From contig CALGGE010000007.1 in the NCBI GenBank assembly GCA_937916125.1, forward strand, positions 1 through 44,410: a stretch of 44,410 nucleotides of DNA. The letters are read 5' to 3'. The notes below the pieces were generated by a model. The model was not told the origin of the DNA. It saw nothing but the letters and a program-made list of their open reading frames with translations, and did no database searches. Positions 21,819-31,378 of the stretch are shown piece by piece. Within the stretch, counting starts at the first letter, position 1; every line of letters begins with the position of its first letter. This DNA is from an uncultured Elusimicrobia bacterium. Lineage in GTDB: Bacteria; Elusimicrobiota; Endomicrobiia; Endomicrobiales; Endomicrobiaceae. The position numbers were made by a program, and so were the translations under genes.

Positions 21819-23384
21819 TTACTTTGCAACAATTGTGTCTTTTATATTGGAAGACTTCTTCGGATAGTCACTATTAAAATGTGCTCCGCGGCTTTCTTTT
21901 CTTTTCATTGCGGACTTTATTATTATTTCGGCAACTTCTACTATGTTTTTTACTTCCAAAAGTTCCATACTTACTTTAAAATCTCTGAAATGATTTTTTA
22001 CTTCGTCTTTAATAAGTTCTATTCTTTTAAGTGCCATCTGCAATCTTTCATCGTTGCGGACGATAGCAACATAATTCGACATAAGCCTTCTTACTTCTTC
22101 CCATTTATGCAACATCGTCGTCGGATCACCGTTTCCCGTGGCTTCGTTAACAAACTCGGGAACATTTTCGTCAATCGAAATATCTTTCAACATATCTTTG
22201 GATTTTTGATATGCATATTCGGAAAACACAAGACCGTCAAGAAGAGAGTTTGATGCAAGCCTGTTCGCACCCTGTAACCCGTTGCAGGCATTTTCCCCTA
22301 TGGCAAAAAGATTTTTTATTGTAGTCTGAGCATATTTATCTACGGCAACGCCTCCGCAACAGTAATGTGCCGCCGGAACTACCGGTATCATATCACGTGC
22401 CATATCTATACCGTAAAACAGACATTTTTCATAAATATTCGGAAAACGTTTAACAAGAAAATCTTCGCCTCTGTGACGAATATCGAGATATACGAACTTG
22501 TCTCCGTGCTTTTTTAGTTCCGTATCTATCGCACGGGAAACTATATCACGCGGAGCCAAATCTTTTAACGGGTGATACTTTTCCATAAAAGCTTCGCCCT
22601 TTTGATTTTTTAATATCCCGCCCTCGCCTCTGACAGCTTCGGAAATTAAAAAAGATTTCGCAATCGGATTATATAAACACGTGGGATGAAATTGTATAAA
22701 CTCCATATTTGCAATGTCGGCACCTGCTCTGTATGCCATCGCAATACCGTCGCCGGTAGCCACATCGGGATTGGACGTATAAAGATACACTTTGCCCGTC
22801 CCGCCGCAGGCAAGAACGACAATTTTTGCCAAAAAAGTTTCAACGGTTGCATTTTTCTCGTCATAAACATAAGCACCGCAACATTTGTTGCTTTTATCGA
22901 CAATCAAATCTACAGCCATATGTTCTTCAAAAATATTTATGTTTTCGGCTTTTTTAACATTGTTTATAAGAACTTTTTCTATTTCTTCACCGGTAATATC
23001 GCCCGAGTGCAAAACTCTTCTTTTGCTGTGTCCGCCCTCAAGCCCAAGCTCAAACTCGGAATCGGAATCTTTATAACTTTTCTTTGCAAAATTCATCCCC
23101 ATATCGATAAGTTCTTTTATTCTTTCGGGTGCGGTTCTGACGGCAATTTCCACAATTTCTTTATTACATAGCCCGGCACCTGCAATAAGAGTATCTTCTA
23201 TATGAGATTCAAAAGTATCTTCTTTATCGGTAACACAGGCTATACCTCCCTGTGCTTTGCCCGTAGAGGAATCAAAAAGTTTTCTTTTTGTGATAAGCGA
23301 CACAACACCTGTTCTGCACGCTTTCAATGCAAAACTCAGTCCTGCAATACCGCTACCTATTACGAGATAATCACTTTTAATCAT
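21819..23384 (-). CDS. nadB: L-aspartate oxidase
   Basis: A 521-residue FAD enzyme that makes iminoaspartate for NAD synthesis. Start MIKSDYLVIGSGIAGLSFALKA at 23384 is preferred: the FAD-binding GxGxxG follows at once and the upstream in-frame residues lie inside the preceding gene. Motifs: STGKAQGGIACV, LGLEGGHSKRRVLHSGDITG, IQFHPT, RGEGGILKNQKGEAFM, DLAPRDIVSRAIDTE and GLQGANRLASNSLLDGLVFSE. It overlaps the HAMP protein gene by 8 bases, so translation is likely coupled. nadA and nadC are not in the window. With panB/panC the run makes cofactor precursors. Confidence 0.95.
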   Translation of the reverse strand: MIKSDYLVIGSGIAGLSFALKACRTGVVSLITKRKLFDSSTGKAQGGIACVTDKEDTFESHIEDTLIAGAGLCNKEIVEIAVRTAPERIKELIDMGMNFAKKSYKDSDSEFELGLEGGHSKRRVLHSGDITGEEIEKVLINNVKKAENINIFEEHMAVDLIVDKSNKCCGAYVYDEKNATVETFLAKIVVLACGGTGKVYLYTSNPDVATGDGIAMAYRAGADIANMEFIQFHPTCLYNPIAKSFLISEAVRGEGGILKNQKGEAFMEKYHPLKDLAPRDIVSRAIDTELKKHGDKFVYLDIRHRGEDFLVKRFPNIYEKCLFYGIDMARDMIPVVPAAHYCCGGVAVDKYAQTTIKNLFAIGENACNGLQGANRLASNSLLDGLVFSEYAYQKSKDMLKDISIDENVPEFVNEATGNGDPTTMLHKWEEVRRLMSNYVAIVRNDERLQMALKRIELIKDEVKNHFRDFKVSMELLEVKNIVEVAEIIIKSAMKRKESRGAHFNSDYPKKSSNIKDTIVAK

Positions 23385-23916
23385 TATTTTCTTCTTTTTC
23401 CGTCTTAAACCACTGAAGAAGTTCGCTAAGCAGTTTTTTGGCTTCTTCTTTATTGCCGTTATCAACGGCAGTATTTATCAAATTAATTTTTTCTCTGTCT
23501 TTTATTACGGTTTCCCTTACGTTTGCTATTGCCTTATTCATATTATCCGCAAGCTCAATAGTTTCATCTTTTTTTCTGTGATGAACAACCAAAGAAAAAT
23601 CTCCGTCGGCAATTTTATTCATAACTTTTTCAAAAAAGTATATAGGTCCTACAATTCTGTGAAAATAAAAAACACTTTCTACCAATACGGCAACCATAAA
23701 AATAATCGTTACCCAAAAAAATCCGTTGGTATAAGTTCTTACAAAATTTTTGATTGCACCCGCACTGAGCTGGTCCATACCGGGCGAACTTAAAAGCGTA
23801 TCCAAAAACATATAATAAATGAGAATTGCCAGCACGACAATAATACCTGCCAATATCAACAGATACCTTATCTGGATATTAGGCTTTACGATGTACTGCC
23901 TTCTTATTTTGCTCAT
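23377..23916 (-). CDS. HAMP-domain membrane protein
   Basis: A 179-residue protein; ATG after AAAGGAGATTGT. Two membrane segments: residues about 18-37 (YLLILAGIIVVLAILIYYMF) and 68-88 (FFWVTIIFMVAVLVESVFYF), with a short periplasmic loop. Residues about 88-140 are a HAMP-like linker (RIVGPIYFFEKVMNKIADGDFSLVVHHRKKDE, with the P-x-x-x-[FL]-x5-[IM]-x-x-G-x-[FL] pattern), followed by a helical tail. No kinase, cyclase or chemotaxis output domain follows. It resembles the stand-alone HAMP proteins that occur in Elusimicrobiota and other phyla and may pass a membrane signal to another protein. Sits between panC and nadB, overlapping nadB. Confidence 0.75.
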   Translation of the reverse strand: MSKIRRQYIVKPNIQIRYLLILAGIIVVLAILIYYMFLDTLLSSPGMDQLSAGAIKNFVRTYTNGFFWVTIIFMVAVLVESVFYFHRIVGPIYFFEKVMNKIADGDFSLVVHHRKKDETIELADNMNKAIANVRETVIKDREKINLINTAVDNGNKEEAKKLLSELLQWFKTEKEENND

Positions 23917-23937
23917 ACAATCTCCTTTCTTTGTTTT

Positions 23938-24780
23938 TTATTTTGAACAAACCGTATTGTCTATCAGCCTTACATTGCCGACTTTTACCGCTACCGCAAC
24001 CAAAACTTTTTTATCGTCTTTTGTCGCAGGTTCCAAAGTATCGGCATTTCTCAATTCAACATAATCTATTTTACTGTCATTAATTTTCAAAATATTTTTT
24101 TCGAGATTTTTCTTTATTGCACTAAGAGTTTTCCCGTCGGAAAATTCTTTTTTTGCTTTACACAATGCGGCATATATACCGTTGGCTTCAGACTTTGCTT
24201 CCGGTTTCAAATAAGTATTCCTGCTGGAAAGAGCAATACCGGTCTTTTCTCTGACTATAGGACAACCGATAATTTTTGTTCTTATATTCAAATCTTCAAC
24301 CATCTTTTTAATGATTATATACTGCTGATAGTCTTTTAAACCGAAATACGCTCTGTCGGCAAGAGAAATATTTAACAATTTCGATACTACGGTAGTTACG
24401 CCTCTGAAATGTATAGGTCTTGTAACTCCGCACATTATTTTGGATATTTCCTCAGTTGCTACATAAGTTAGAAATTTCTTGCCGTAAAGAGTTTCGTTCG
24501 TCGGCAAAAACAAAAAATCAACTTTATTTTCTTTGCATATTTTTATATCGTTTTCTATCGGACGCGGATACTTGTTATAATCTTCATCAGGTCCGAACTG
24601 TATGGGATTGACATATACCGAAACTACGGTAACATCATTTTGTGAGACGGACTTTTTTATCAAAGAAATATGTCCCGCATGCAACGCACCCATAGTAGGA
24701 ACAAGCCCTATTGATTTGTTTTTTCTTACCAAACTTAAACAAATTTTCTGTAATTCTTGAGGTGACTTAACTATTTTCAT
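23938..24780 (-). CDS. panC: Pantothenate synthetase (pantoate-beta-alanine ligase)
   Basis: A 280-residue enzyme that joins pantoate and beta-alanine with ATP in CoA synthesis. Motifs: GLVPTMGALHAGHISLIKKS (HxGH nucleotide-binding signature), VSVYVNPIQFGPDEDYNKYPR, RGVTTVVSKLLNI, FGLKDYQQYIIIKKM and GIALSSRNTYL (KMSKS-like site). The ATG at 24780 overlaps the panB stop (ATGA), so the two are translationally coupled. Length is standard. Confidence 0.97.
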   Translation of the reverse strand: MKIVKSPQELQKICLSLVRKNKSIGLVPTMGALHAGHISLIKKSVSQNDVTVVSVYVNPIQFGPDEDYNKYPRPIENDIKICKENKVDFLFLPTNETLYGKKFLTYVATEEISKIMCGVTRPIHFRGVTTVVSKLLNISLADRAYFGLKDYQQYIIIKKMVEDLNIRTKIIGCPIVREKTGIALSSRNTYLKPEAKSEANGIYAALCKAKKEFSDGKTLSAIKKNLEKNILKINDSKIDYVELRNADTLEPATKDDKKVLVAVAVKVGNVRLIDNTVCSK

Positions 24781-25532
24781 TTGTAAACATTTTCCTCCTC
24801 GGGGAAAATTCCTTCTTTAACTTCTTTACTGTACTGTTTGGCAGCCTGCTTTATTATTCCTGCCAAATTTGCATATCTTTTAACGAATTTAGGCTTGAAA
24901 CTTTCAAACAATCCCAACATATCGTCGCTGACAAGTACCTGTCCGCCGCAGTATCTGCCTGCACCTATACCGATAGTCGGAATTTTCAATTTTTCGGTAA
25001 CAGTTTTTGCCGCATCTTCGGGAATCCCCTCAAGAACTATCATCGATACGCCCGCTTCTTCAAGAAGAAGAGCATCCTCAAGCAACTTCTTTCTGGATTC
25101 CTCGTCGCGACACTGAATTTTGTATCCGCCCATCTTTTCTATGGATTGCGGCATAAGTCCCAAATGTCCTATTATTTTTATACCTGCACCGATAATGGCT
25201 TTAATCGAATCAATTATTTCTTTCCCGCCCTCAATCTTAACGTAATCAGCACCCGCACGAATAAGCTTTTTAGCGTTTTCTACGGCAAGGTCTGCATTAT
25301 CTTCAAAAGATTTGTACGGCATATCCGTCGCGATTTTTATTTTCCCTATATTTCCGCGAGCGACGGCTTGCGTATGCCTTATCATATCGTCCATAGTTAC
25401 GGGTAAAGTATTTTTATAACCGAGCTTGACGTTACCGACGGAATCGCCTACAAGAAGAATATCTATTCCGCAATCCGCAAGCAAGGTGGCGGTTATCGCG
25501 TCATAACATGTAAGCATCACTATATTGTTCAT
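24777..25532 (-). CDS. panB: 3-methyl-2-oxobutanoate hydroxymethyltransferase
   Basis: A 251-residue TIM-barrel enzyme making ketopantoate from 2-oxoisovalerate and methylene-tetrahydrofolate. Motifs: VMLTCYDAITATLLADCGIDILLVGDSVG, DMPYKSFEDN (metal and substrate region), GADYVKIEGG, GHLGLMPQS and PTIGIGAGRYCGGQVLVSDDMLG. Ribosome binding site AAGGAGTAAAAAAT. Five bases after the preceding gene's stop and overlapping panC, so all are one transcript. Confidence 0.97.
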   Translation of the reverse strand: MNNIVMLTCYDAITATLLADCGIDILLVGDSVGNVKLGYKNTLPVTMDDMIRHTQAVARGNIGKIKIATDMPYKSFEDNADLAVENAKKLIRAGADYVKIEGGKEIIDSIKAIIGAGIKIIGHLGLMPQSIEKMGGYKIQCRDEESRKKLLEDALLLEEAGVSMIVLEGIPEDAAKTVTEKLKIPTIGIGAGRYCGGQVLVSDDMLGLFESFKPKFVKRYANLAGIIKQAAKQYSKEVKEGIFPEEENVYK

Positions 25533-25537
25533 ATTTT

Positions 25538-26998
25538 TTACTCCTTTTTCTTAAAAATTTTATAGTTGACGGTCTCATCGAAATCGAACGGATTAAATGC
25601 CGAAGCTGCTATCAAAAACCACCCCGTAGAAGACGAAGAAGATACCCAATTGCCGTCTTTACCTCTGGGAATTTCCCATTCATGAGCAAATGTCGTAAGA
25701 ATTTCGTTTTCTTTAGGTTTTTTTGATACGTAAGGTAAAGCGTTATCTATTAATTTTATCAACTTTGAAGCTTTATTTACATTTGCAAGAATATCTTCGG
25801 CTTTCTGTCTGTATATTGCGGACAATTCTTCTTCTCCGACTTTCTTTGCATATTCCGACATAATTTGAAGAGTAGTAATATGAAAGTTTGTACCTTCGAA
25901 CCATATCATTCTGTAACCTTTTCTTCTTCCCTGTTCATTTGTAAAATCGTATCCGTATATTTCAGTTCCCTCAACGATATCCGATACAAAATAATTGTAA
26001 TCCGCAAACTTAATCATCTCAAACGGATTTATTCCAAGCTCTGCCAATCTTTCCGGAGTAAGTGCCGCTATCGCCCAAGAGACCGTGTCAAGTGCATCCG
26101 TTCTGTCAACACCGTTAGGGTTATACCCCATATTGAAAGTCTGTTTATTTTTATCATATATAAGACGTACGAGCCACCTTTCGATATTTGCCATTTCTCT
26201 GTCGATATCTTCAACGGTATATTTGGCTTTTTTAAAATCGTTTACTATATTTTCGTTACCGGTATTATAAAGTTTTTTCAACATTTTTAAAACGGCATAA
26301 TGGTCAACAACATTTTCGGTGGAATATACTTTACTCCAGTCGGGCGGTTCCCAACCGTAGCCCATACTTGCGGCACCTTTTTCACCGTCGCTCATGGTAT
26401 AATGTTTTATTTTTTCCGCCCATTTCAACATATCTATCACAAACGGAATAAAATCGGTTTTCCCCGTTACGGCCGTATATTGAAGAGCCGCAATCGCTAT
26501 CCACATATTAGGGCCTAAATGTACTCTGTTCCCGTCGGCACCGGGCGTAAGCCCCCACCTTTTACGCGGAACATCGGTCTTATACGCGTTATACATTCCT
26601 ATATAGTCGCTTTTTTGAATGGGAAATTCTCTTTCGCAAATTCTTAATATTTTATCGATTTTTTTGTTCTGACCGGCAAGAAGATACGCAAGTGCCGCTA
26701 TTGCCTGATCGTAAAGGAAAGCCTGTGCGTCCAAAACACCGTTTTTTCCTATAATAAACGAACGGGAAAAAAGGTCATAGCTGTATCTGGAAGTTCCTCT
26801 GTAACTTTCTATGAGCCAGTTTACCGAAGATGTCTGCCTGTCAAAAAAATTGGCAGTTCTCATTTGAATTTTATAGAAATCTTCTTTTAACTCATCATCG
26901 GAAAAGCTTTCTCTGTAAGTTTTGTCAACCAGTTCTACAGGATATACCGACGAGGAAATAAATAAGAAAAGAATGCCGAATAATAATTTTGTTTTCAT
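25538..26998 (-). CDS. Secreted (alpha/alpha)-barrel protein, possible glycosidase
   Basis: A 486-residue protein. The start at 26998 gives the signal peptide MKTKLLFGILFLFISSSVYP; upstream in-frame residues are unlikely because the promoter lies at 27012-27040. The body has paired helices with Trp/Tyr-rich turns (FLYDQAIAALAYLLAG, NMWIAIAALQYTAVTG, DAQAFLYDQ, DALDTVSWAIAALTPERLAELG, MIWFEGTNFHITTLQIMSEYA, SSSTGWFLIAASAFNPF), typical of six-hairpin glycosidase-like folds. Candidate acids are in MIWFEGTN and VDRTDALDT. Family not recognised with certainty. It heads the run that includes panB, panC and nadB, and has no Shine-Dalgarno, consistent with a nearly leaderless message. Likely acts in the periplasm on glycans. 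Confidence 0.65.
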   Translation of the reverse strand: MKTKLLFGILFLFISSSVYPVELVDKTYRESFSDDELKEDFYKIQMRTANFFDRQTSSVNWLIESYRGTSRYSYDLFSRSFIIGKNGVLDAQAFLYDQAIAALAYLLAGQNKKIDKILRICEREFPIQKSDYIGMYNAYKTDVPRKRWGLTPGADGNRVHLGPNMWIAIAALQYTAVTGKTDFIPFVIDMLKWAEKIKHYTMSDGEKGAASMGYGWEPPDWSKVYSTENVVDHYAVLKMLKKLYNTGNENIVNDFKKAKYTVEDIDREMANIERWLVRLIYDKNKQTFNMGYNPNGVDRTDALDTVSWAIAALTPERLAELGINPFEMIKFADYNYFVSDIVEGTEIYGYDFTNEQGRRKGYRMIWFEGTNFHITTLQIMSEYAKKVGEEELSAIYRQKAEDILANVNKASKLIKLIDNALPYVSKKPKENEILTTFAHEWEIPRGKDGNWVSSSSSTGWFLIAASAFNPFDFDETVNYKIFKKKE

Positions 26999-27011
26999 TT
27001 TATATTTTATT

Positions 27012-27040
27012 ATTATACAAAAAAAATTCGACATAGGCAA
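27012..27040 (-). promoter_or_regulatory. Promoter of the barrel protein-pan-nadB run, nearly leaderless
   Basis: On the minus strand TTGCCT (27040-27035), 17 bases, TATAAT (27017-27012). The ATG is 13 bases after the -10 box, leaving a leader of only about 6 nt and no ribosome binding site. Confidence 0.6.
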
Positions 27041-27075
27041 TTTTTTTCACCCTTTTGGCTGCCTTTTTGTCGTTA

Positions 27076-27104
27076 TTGTCAAAGAAAAATTTTTATGCTA
27101 TAAT
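27076..27104 (+). promoter_or_regulatory. ybaK promoter
   Basis: TTGTCA (27076-27081), 17 bases, TATAAT (27099-27104), about 42 bases before the ATG. It is divergent from the leaderless promoter at 27012-27040. Confidence 0.7.
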
Positions 27105-27146
27105 AAACCGACGGAATAAAAATTTTGGAAAAGGCTTTAAAACAAA

Positions 27147-27617
27147 ATGATTAAAACAAACGCAATGAGAATATTGGACAAAAGTAAAGCAGAATACAAA
27201 ACTTATGAGTACGACTGCACCACAGCAATAAGCGGTACGGAAGTTGCAAAACAATTAAATCAAAATCCCGCCTGCGTTTTCAAAACACTTGTAACAACGG
27301 CAAAATCAAAAAATCATTATGTATTTTTAGTACCGGTAGCGGAAGAGCTGGACTTAAAAAAAGCAGCTGTTTCGGTAGGAGAAAAATCCGTTGAAATGTT
27401 AAAACAAAAAGATTTATTCGGATTAACCGGATACGTACACGGAGGTTGTTCCCCTTTAGGGATGAAAAAGAATTTTGTTACGGTTATCGATATATCCGCA
27501 TCGAAAAACGAAAAGATTATTTTCAGCGGAGGTAAAATCGGTTGCCAAATAGAAACAACCCTTAAGGAACTTTCAAAAGTATTGAATTTCACTCTTAAAG
27601 ATTTAAAGTGTATATAA
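27147..27617 (+). CDS. ybaK: Cys-tRNA(Pro)/Cys-tRNA(Cys) deacylase, YbaK family
   Basis: A 156-residue trans-editing enzyme. It removes wrongly attached amino acids from tRNA(Pro). The YbaK/EbsC fold starts TNAMRILDKSKAEYKTYEYD, then VFKTLVTTA with the conserved catalytic Lys, LVPVAEELDLKKAA and GLTGYVHGGCSPLGMKK (the GGxSPxG loop). The ending ENEKIIFSGGKIGCQIETTLKEL is typical. Ribosome binding is weak (GGAAAAGG, 12 bases before ATG). Single gene with its own promoter; converges with mprF, with 3 bases between the stops. Confidence 0.93.
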   Translation: MIKTNAMRILDKSKAEYKTYEYDCTTAISGTEVAKQLNQNPACVFKTLVTTAKSKNHYVFLVPVAEELDLKKAAVSVGEKSVEMLKQKDLFGLTGYVHGGCSPLGMKKNFVTVIDISASKNEKIIFSGGKIGCQIETTLKELSKVLNFTLKDLKCI

Positions 27618-27620
27618 GAG

Positions 27621-30101
27621 TTATGAATATATGTACAAGAAATCTTTGAGGAAGTAAATCATTCTGTTGCCGGAATAGAATGCGATATATTTCTTCTTCC
27701 ATACGGGAGAAAATTTATTTTTAAATTCTCTGAGAGCGTTCATGTCATATTTAAAATGTTCCGCAAACACAAAAAACTTTGCTTTTCTGGTAAAATTCTC
27801 GTCAATAACGGTTTCGTCAACGGCAGGGGTTAAGCCTAAATTAAACCACTTAAAACCTTCATCTTTTGCATAACATACCGATTTAAATAAAATATATTTC
27901 AAAATATTTTCATCACAATCCGAAGTGTATCTTACATTGGAAACAAATGCCTCATATTTATTTTTTGCAAGCAAAAGATAAGCATATGCCGAAATGAAAT
28001 TGTCTTTTTTAACTATTACGAATTTATCTGCGGTATTTTGCGAAACGTCAAACATTTTATTTTTTAAATTATTAAAATCTTTTTCCCACTGATAATCAAT
28101 AAAACCTATATATTTTTTGTTTTCCGTAAATTTTTCTCCGTCAATTATTTCAAACGTATAGCCGTCTTTTTCAAAATTCTCGGATAAAACTTTAATATCG
28201 GAAATATTTTCCGAATCACCGGAAAATTTCTCAAGAGGAATATTTGCATCTACGCCGAAAGAAGCAATATCAAGCCCGATATCGTCATAAAACTTTAAAT
28301 TTTTGTAGCCGAGATAAACAAAAATGGGGTTTATATTTTTAGATTCCGTCATTTCTTTAAAATCCCAAATAAGTTCTCCGACATATTTGTTATTACCGAC
28401 GGGATCGCCGAAAATTACCGCACTGTTATTTACCTGAGAATACATCATAAACGCATCGGAATTCATATCGAAAATATTTCTGTTCTCAAAAGCATATTTC
28501 CCGTAAACATACATTGAATTATCCGAAATCTTTTTAATATTTGTAATATCCACGCCGGCTTGTTTATATCTGTACCTTTTCCAAAGTTCCGCCACTATCA
28601 CAACGGCGATTGTTATTAACATACCGATACAAACTCTTAAAGATCTTCCCAAATCGCTGGCGGAAAATAATTCTACCCAAGAATAAATATCAGGTCTGTA
28701 AACAAAAAAACTTAACCATGCGGATGTGATAAACACCGCCGATATCATCATAAGCCATACGGTGTTGAGCTTTACCGCAATTAAACTTAACGGTCTGTAA
28801 AAATATTTTCTTGAAGGAGTAACAAGAGCCAGCATCACAAGAAGAAACACTATTTTTTCGTAGCCGTACCCGTTAATCAATGCCAACGGAAACAAAAGCG
28901 ATAAAAGTATAACGGCATAAGAATAAGCTTTCTTTATTCTGAGCAACAGTCCTCTGGAAACAAATAAAAGTATTATACCTATAACGCTTATCGTTAAATG
29001 AAATGCATCCAAAATATATACCGGTATATATTCAACAAGTCTTTTAATTACCGATGAGGAAACATCCGTAACACCGGAAAACAAAATCATTGTTCCGCTG
29101 AGAAATATACTGATTGACAGTGCCTGAGGGATAAGAGACGCCATTCTTCCGCCATAGAATCTGGCAAGAACTTTGAATCTTTTTTTGGCTCTGAAAAACT
29201 CGTGACTGGCAAGAAGCAAAAGTGCAATCGAAAGAGGGAAAAAATAAAAAATTGCTCTGTAAGCAAGTAAAGCTCCCATAACAAAAGAACTTTCCGTCGC
29301 TTCGGGTAACATCATAACAATGGCGGTTTCAAATACTCCCATGCCGCCGGGAACCTGACTTAGTATTCCCAACATCTGTGCAACAAGGAATATCTGCAAC
29401 AGAGTAATATAAGATATTTCGCCCGAAGGAAGAAGCACAAACAGAGTGCAGGAAGCAATAACCCAATCGGCAGTAGCAAGCAACATTTGCCATAAAGTTA
29501 TTTTTATATCGGGGAAAGTTATTGTCCATTTATTAAAAATTTTTATCGGTTTGGATTTAAATAAACTTAACAGAGTGTAAAGCGTAACAGCAAGAAGAAA
29601 TAAAATTCCCAAAGGTTGCGAAGATTGAAAGAAAAATTTGCCGTCCGTAAAATTGACGGGGAAAAAAGTAAAAACTATTCCGCCTATAATAAGCAGTCCG
29701 AACCAAATTGTTGCCGAAGAAAAGAACAACACTTTTGTAACGTTAAGCATTGATACGTTGTACAAAGAATAAAGCCTGTACCTTATCGAACCGCCGAAGA
29801 GCATTGAATAGCCCGTATTGTTACCGAGTGCATTACTGATAAAACACGTAAAAACAACATTTTTAAATTTAAGCGGGACATTTATGTATTTGAAAGCAAC
29901 TACGTCGTAGCCGCCAAGAATTAAATAATATAAAAGTGCAAGAATTGCCGCAAAGATTATTTTAAAAGACGGAATAGCCTTAAGCGTATCAAGAATTTGC
30001 TGATAGCTGTAGTTTTTCATTTCGTTGCTTAAAAGCATTATAGCAACAATGAATATTATTACGCCTAAAGGAGCTATAAGAAATTTTAAAATTTTTTTCA
30101 T
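27621..30101 (-). CDS. mprF: Phosphatidylglycerol lysyltransferase/flippase
   Basis: An 826-residue protein. The N-terminal half has about 12-14 membrane segments of the MprF flippase domain (GVIIFIVAIMLL, NALGNNTGYSMLFGGSIRYRLY, GGMGVFETAIVMMLP, YRAIFYFFPL). The C-terminal third, from about residue 500 (YVYGKYAFENRNIF...MYSQVNNSAVIFGDPVG), is the cytoplasmic aminoacyl-transfer domain (DUF2156-like GNAT) that takes lysine or alanine from tRNA. The enzyme adds an amino acid to phosphatidylglycerol, lowering negative surface charge and aiding resistance to cationic peptides. Length fits bifunctional MprF. No clear Shine-Dalgarno. It starts 29 bases after the GH-A gene upstream and probably is read with it. 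Confidence 0.92.
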   Translation of the reverse strand: MKKILKFLIAPLGVIIFIVAIMLLSNEMKNYSYQQILDTLKAIPSFKIIFAAILALLYYLILGGYDVVAFKYINVPLKFKNVVFTCFISNALGNNTGYSMLFGGSIRYRLYSLYNVSMLNVTKVLFFSSATIWFGLLIIGGIVFTFFPVNFTDGKFFFQSSQPLGILFLLAVTLYTLLSLFKSKPIKIFNKWTITFPDIKITLWQMLLATADWVIASCTLFVLLPSGEISYITLLQIFLVAQMLGILSQVPGGMGVFETAIVMMLPEATESSFVMGALLAYRAIFYFFPLSIALLLLASHEFFRAKKRFKVLARFYGGRMASLIPQALSISIFLSGTMILFSGVTDVSSSVIKRLVEYIPVYILDAFHLTISVIGIILLFVSRGLLLRIKKAYSYAVILLSLLFPLALINGYGYEKIVFLLVMLALVTPSRKYFYRPLSLIAVKLNTVWLMMISAVFITSAWLSFFVYRPDIYSWVELFSASDLGRSLRVCIGMLITIAVVIVAELWKRYRYKQAGVDITNIKKISDNSMYVYGKYAFENRNIFDMNSDAFMMYSQVNNSAVIFGDPVGNNKYVGELIWDFKEMTESKNINPIFVYLGYKNLKFYDDIGLDIASFGVDANIPLEKFSGDSENISDIKVLSENFEKDGYTFEIIDGEKFTENKKYIGFIDYQWEKDFNNLKNKMFDVSQNTADKFVIVKKDNFISAYAYLLLAKNKYEAFVSNVRYTSDCDENILKYILFKSVCYAKDEGFKWFNLGLTPAVDETVIDENFTRKAKFFVFAEHFKYDMNALREFKNKFSPVWKKKYIAFYSGNRMIYFLKDFLYIYS

Positions 30102-30130
30102 TATCGTTAATTTCTACTTGCTAATTGTCA

Positions 30131-31378
30131 TTAAAATGTTGCCGGTTCCCAATCCCAAAGTTCTTCCTGATAAGTATAGTACACCTTTCTCAATATTCTC
30201 TGAAAAGGAGATTGTCTGCCGTTCCCTTGAGAACATATACCCAGCCATTCGTCATTAAACCAAGAATCTATCGTAGTTCCTCTCCAAGCACCCAACATCG
30301 TATCATGAACTTTCGCAGAACCTATCAACCACCATCTGTCCAACCAACAATACGCCACACCGCCTATGGAGTTGCCCGTTTTTTCTCCCCAATAACTGTT
30401 GTTTTCAATATCTTTCCAGTTGCCTTTATGATAATTTGCCTGATAAGCTTCATTTGTAGTTTTTTTGTTTTCGTTCCAAGCATCGCAACCGTATTCGGTA
30501 ATTAAAACAGGTCTGTCATATTCCTGCTTAACTCTGTTCCATAATGTTCCGAACCCGTAAGGTCCGTTATATTGGTTAAACCCTAAGATATCTATACTCG
30601 GAGTATATTTTGCAAAATACTTTACAAGTTTTGTGGTGGCATTACATACGCCTATGGGATGATTGGGATCAATTTCTTTTATCATTTTGCAGGTTTCTTC
30701 AAGAAATTTCGCATAGGCTTCCGGCTTTTTGGATGCATTTGTTTTTGTTGCGGTGGAATTGAGCGTGCTGCCCTCGGTATCATTTTCATTTCCGAGCATC
30801 CACATCAAAATATACGGTTCGTCTTTAAATTCTTCCACCATCTCGCGAACGCTTTCAAGCATATTTTTTTTCTGTTTTTTATCCGTGTAGTCCGTTCCCG
30901 TATTCCAGTTGGCATTACTCCCCTTAGTGTAAGCACCGAAAAAATTACCCATGATAACTTTTATTCCGAACCTTCTGTGCATATCGAAAAGAAGCTCTTT
31001 GTTTATATGTTCACTGTGATATATTCTAATAGTATTACAGCCCATTGCCTTAAGAAGTGCAAAATCACCGACAATATTTTCGCTGATATCCTGATAATTA
31101 TCTCTGTTCAAATCAACCCATGAATCGTAAGGTCCGTCAGGCTTGCCGTTGTTATCAACGTCGCTCCACATCCAATCGTTTACGTCAGGTTCGGACACTC
31201 CTATAACATCGGCACTGTATGCAATTCCTTTTATAAAATAAGGTCTGTTGTTGACGGTCATCAGCCAAACACCGTCCTTATTCTTTTTAACTTTTACTAC
31301 ATCGGCAGCAAACACTCCTGATGTTGACAGTAAAAGAAACATTATTGTCACTAAATTTATTATTTTTTTTAAAAACAT
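30131..31378 (-). CDS. Secreted clan GH-A glycoside hydrolase
   Basis: A 415-residue protein with signal peptide MFLKKIINLVTIMFLLLSTSGVFA cut near AFA-AD. The TIM barrel of clan GH-A (GH2/GH5-like) has the acid/base in MWMLGNEND (about residue 199) and the nucleophile in LITEYGCDAW (about 296). Substrate loops include GKPDGPYDSWVDLNRD, a Ca-binding-like DxDxN repeat inserted between the first strands. The fragment RPYFIKGIAYSADVIG is the normal first strand. The upstream homologue at 31876 shares order and motifs, so a duplication is likely. Ribosome binding weak (GG at 12). Periplasmic or cell-surface glycan target inferred; exact substrate unknown. Confidence 0.8.
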   Translation of the reverse strand: MFLKKIINLVTIMFLLLSTSGVFAADVVKVKKNKDGVWLMTVNNRPYFIKGIAYSADVIGVSEPDVNDWMWSDVDNNGKPDGPYDSWVDLNRDNYQDISENIVGDFALLKAMGCNTIRIYHSEHINKELLFDMHRRFGIKVIMGNFFGAYTKGSNANWNTGTDYTDKKQKKNMLESVREMVEEFKDEPYILMWMLGNENDTEGSTLNSTATKTNASKKPEAYAKFLEETCKMIKEIDPNHPIGVCNATTKLVKYFAKYTPSIDILGFNQYNGPYGFGTLWNRVKQEYDRPVLITEYGCDAWNENKKTTNEAYQANYHKGNWKDIENNSYWGEKTGNSIGGVAYCWLDRWWLIGSAKVHDTMLGAWRGTTIDSWFNDEWLGICSQGNGRQSPFQRILRKVYYTYQEELWDWEPATF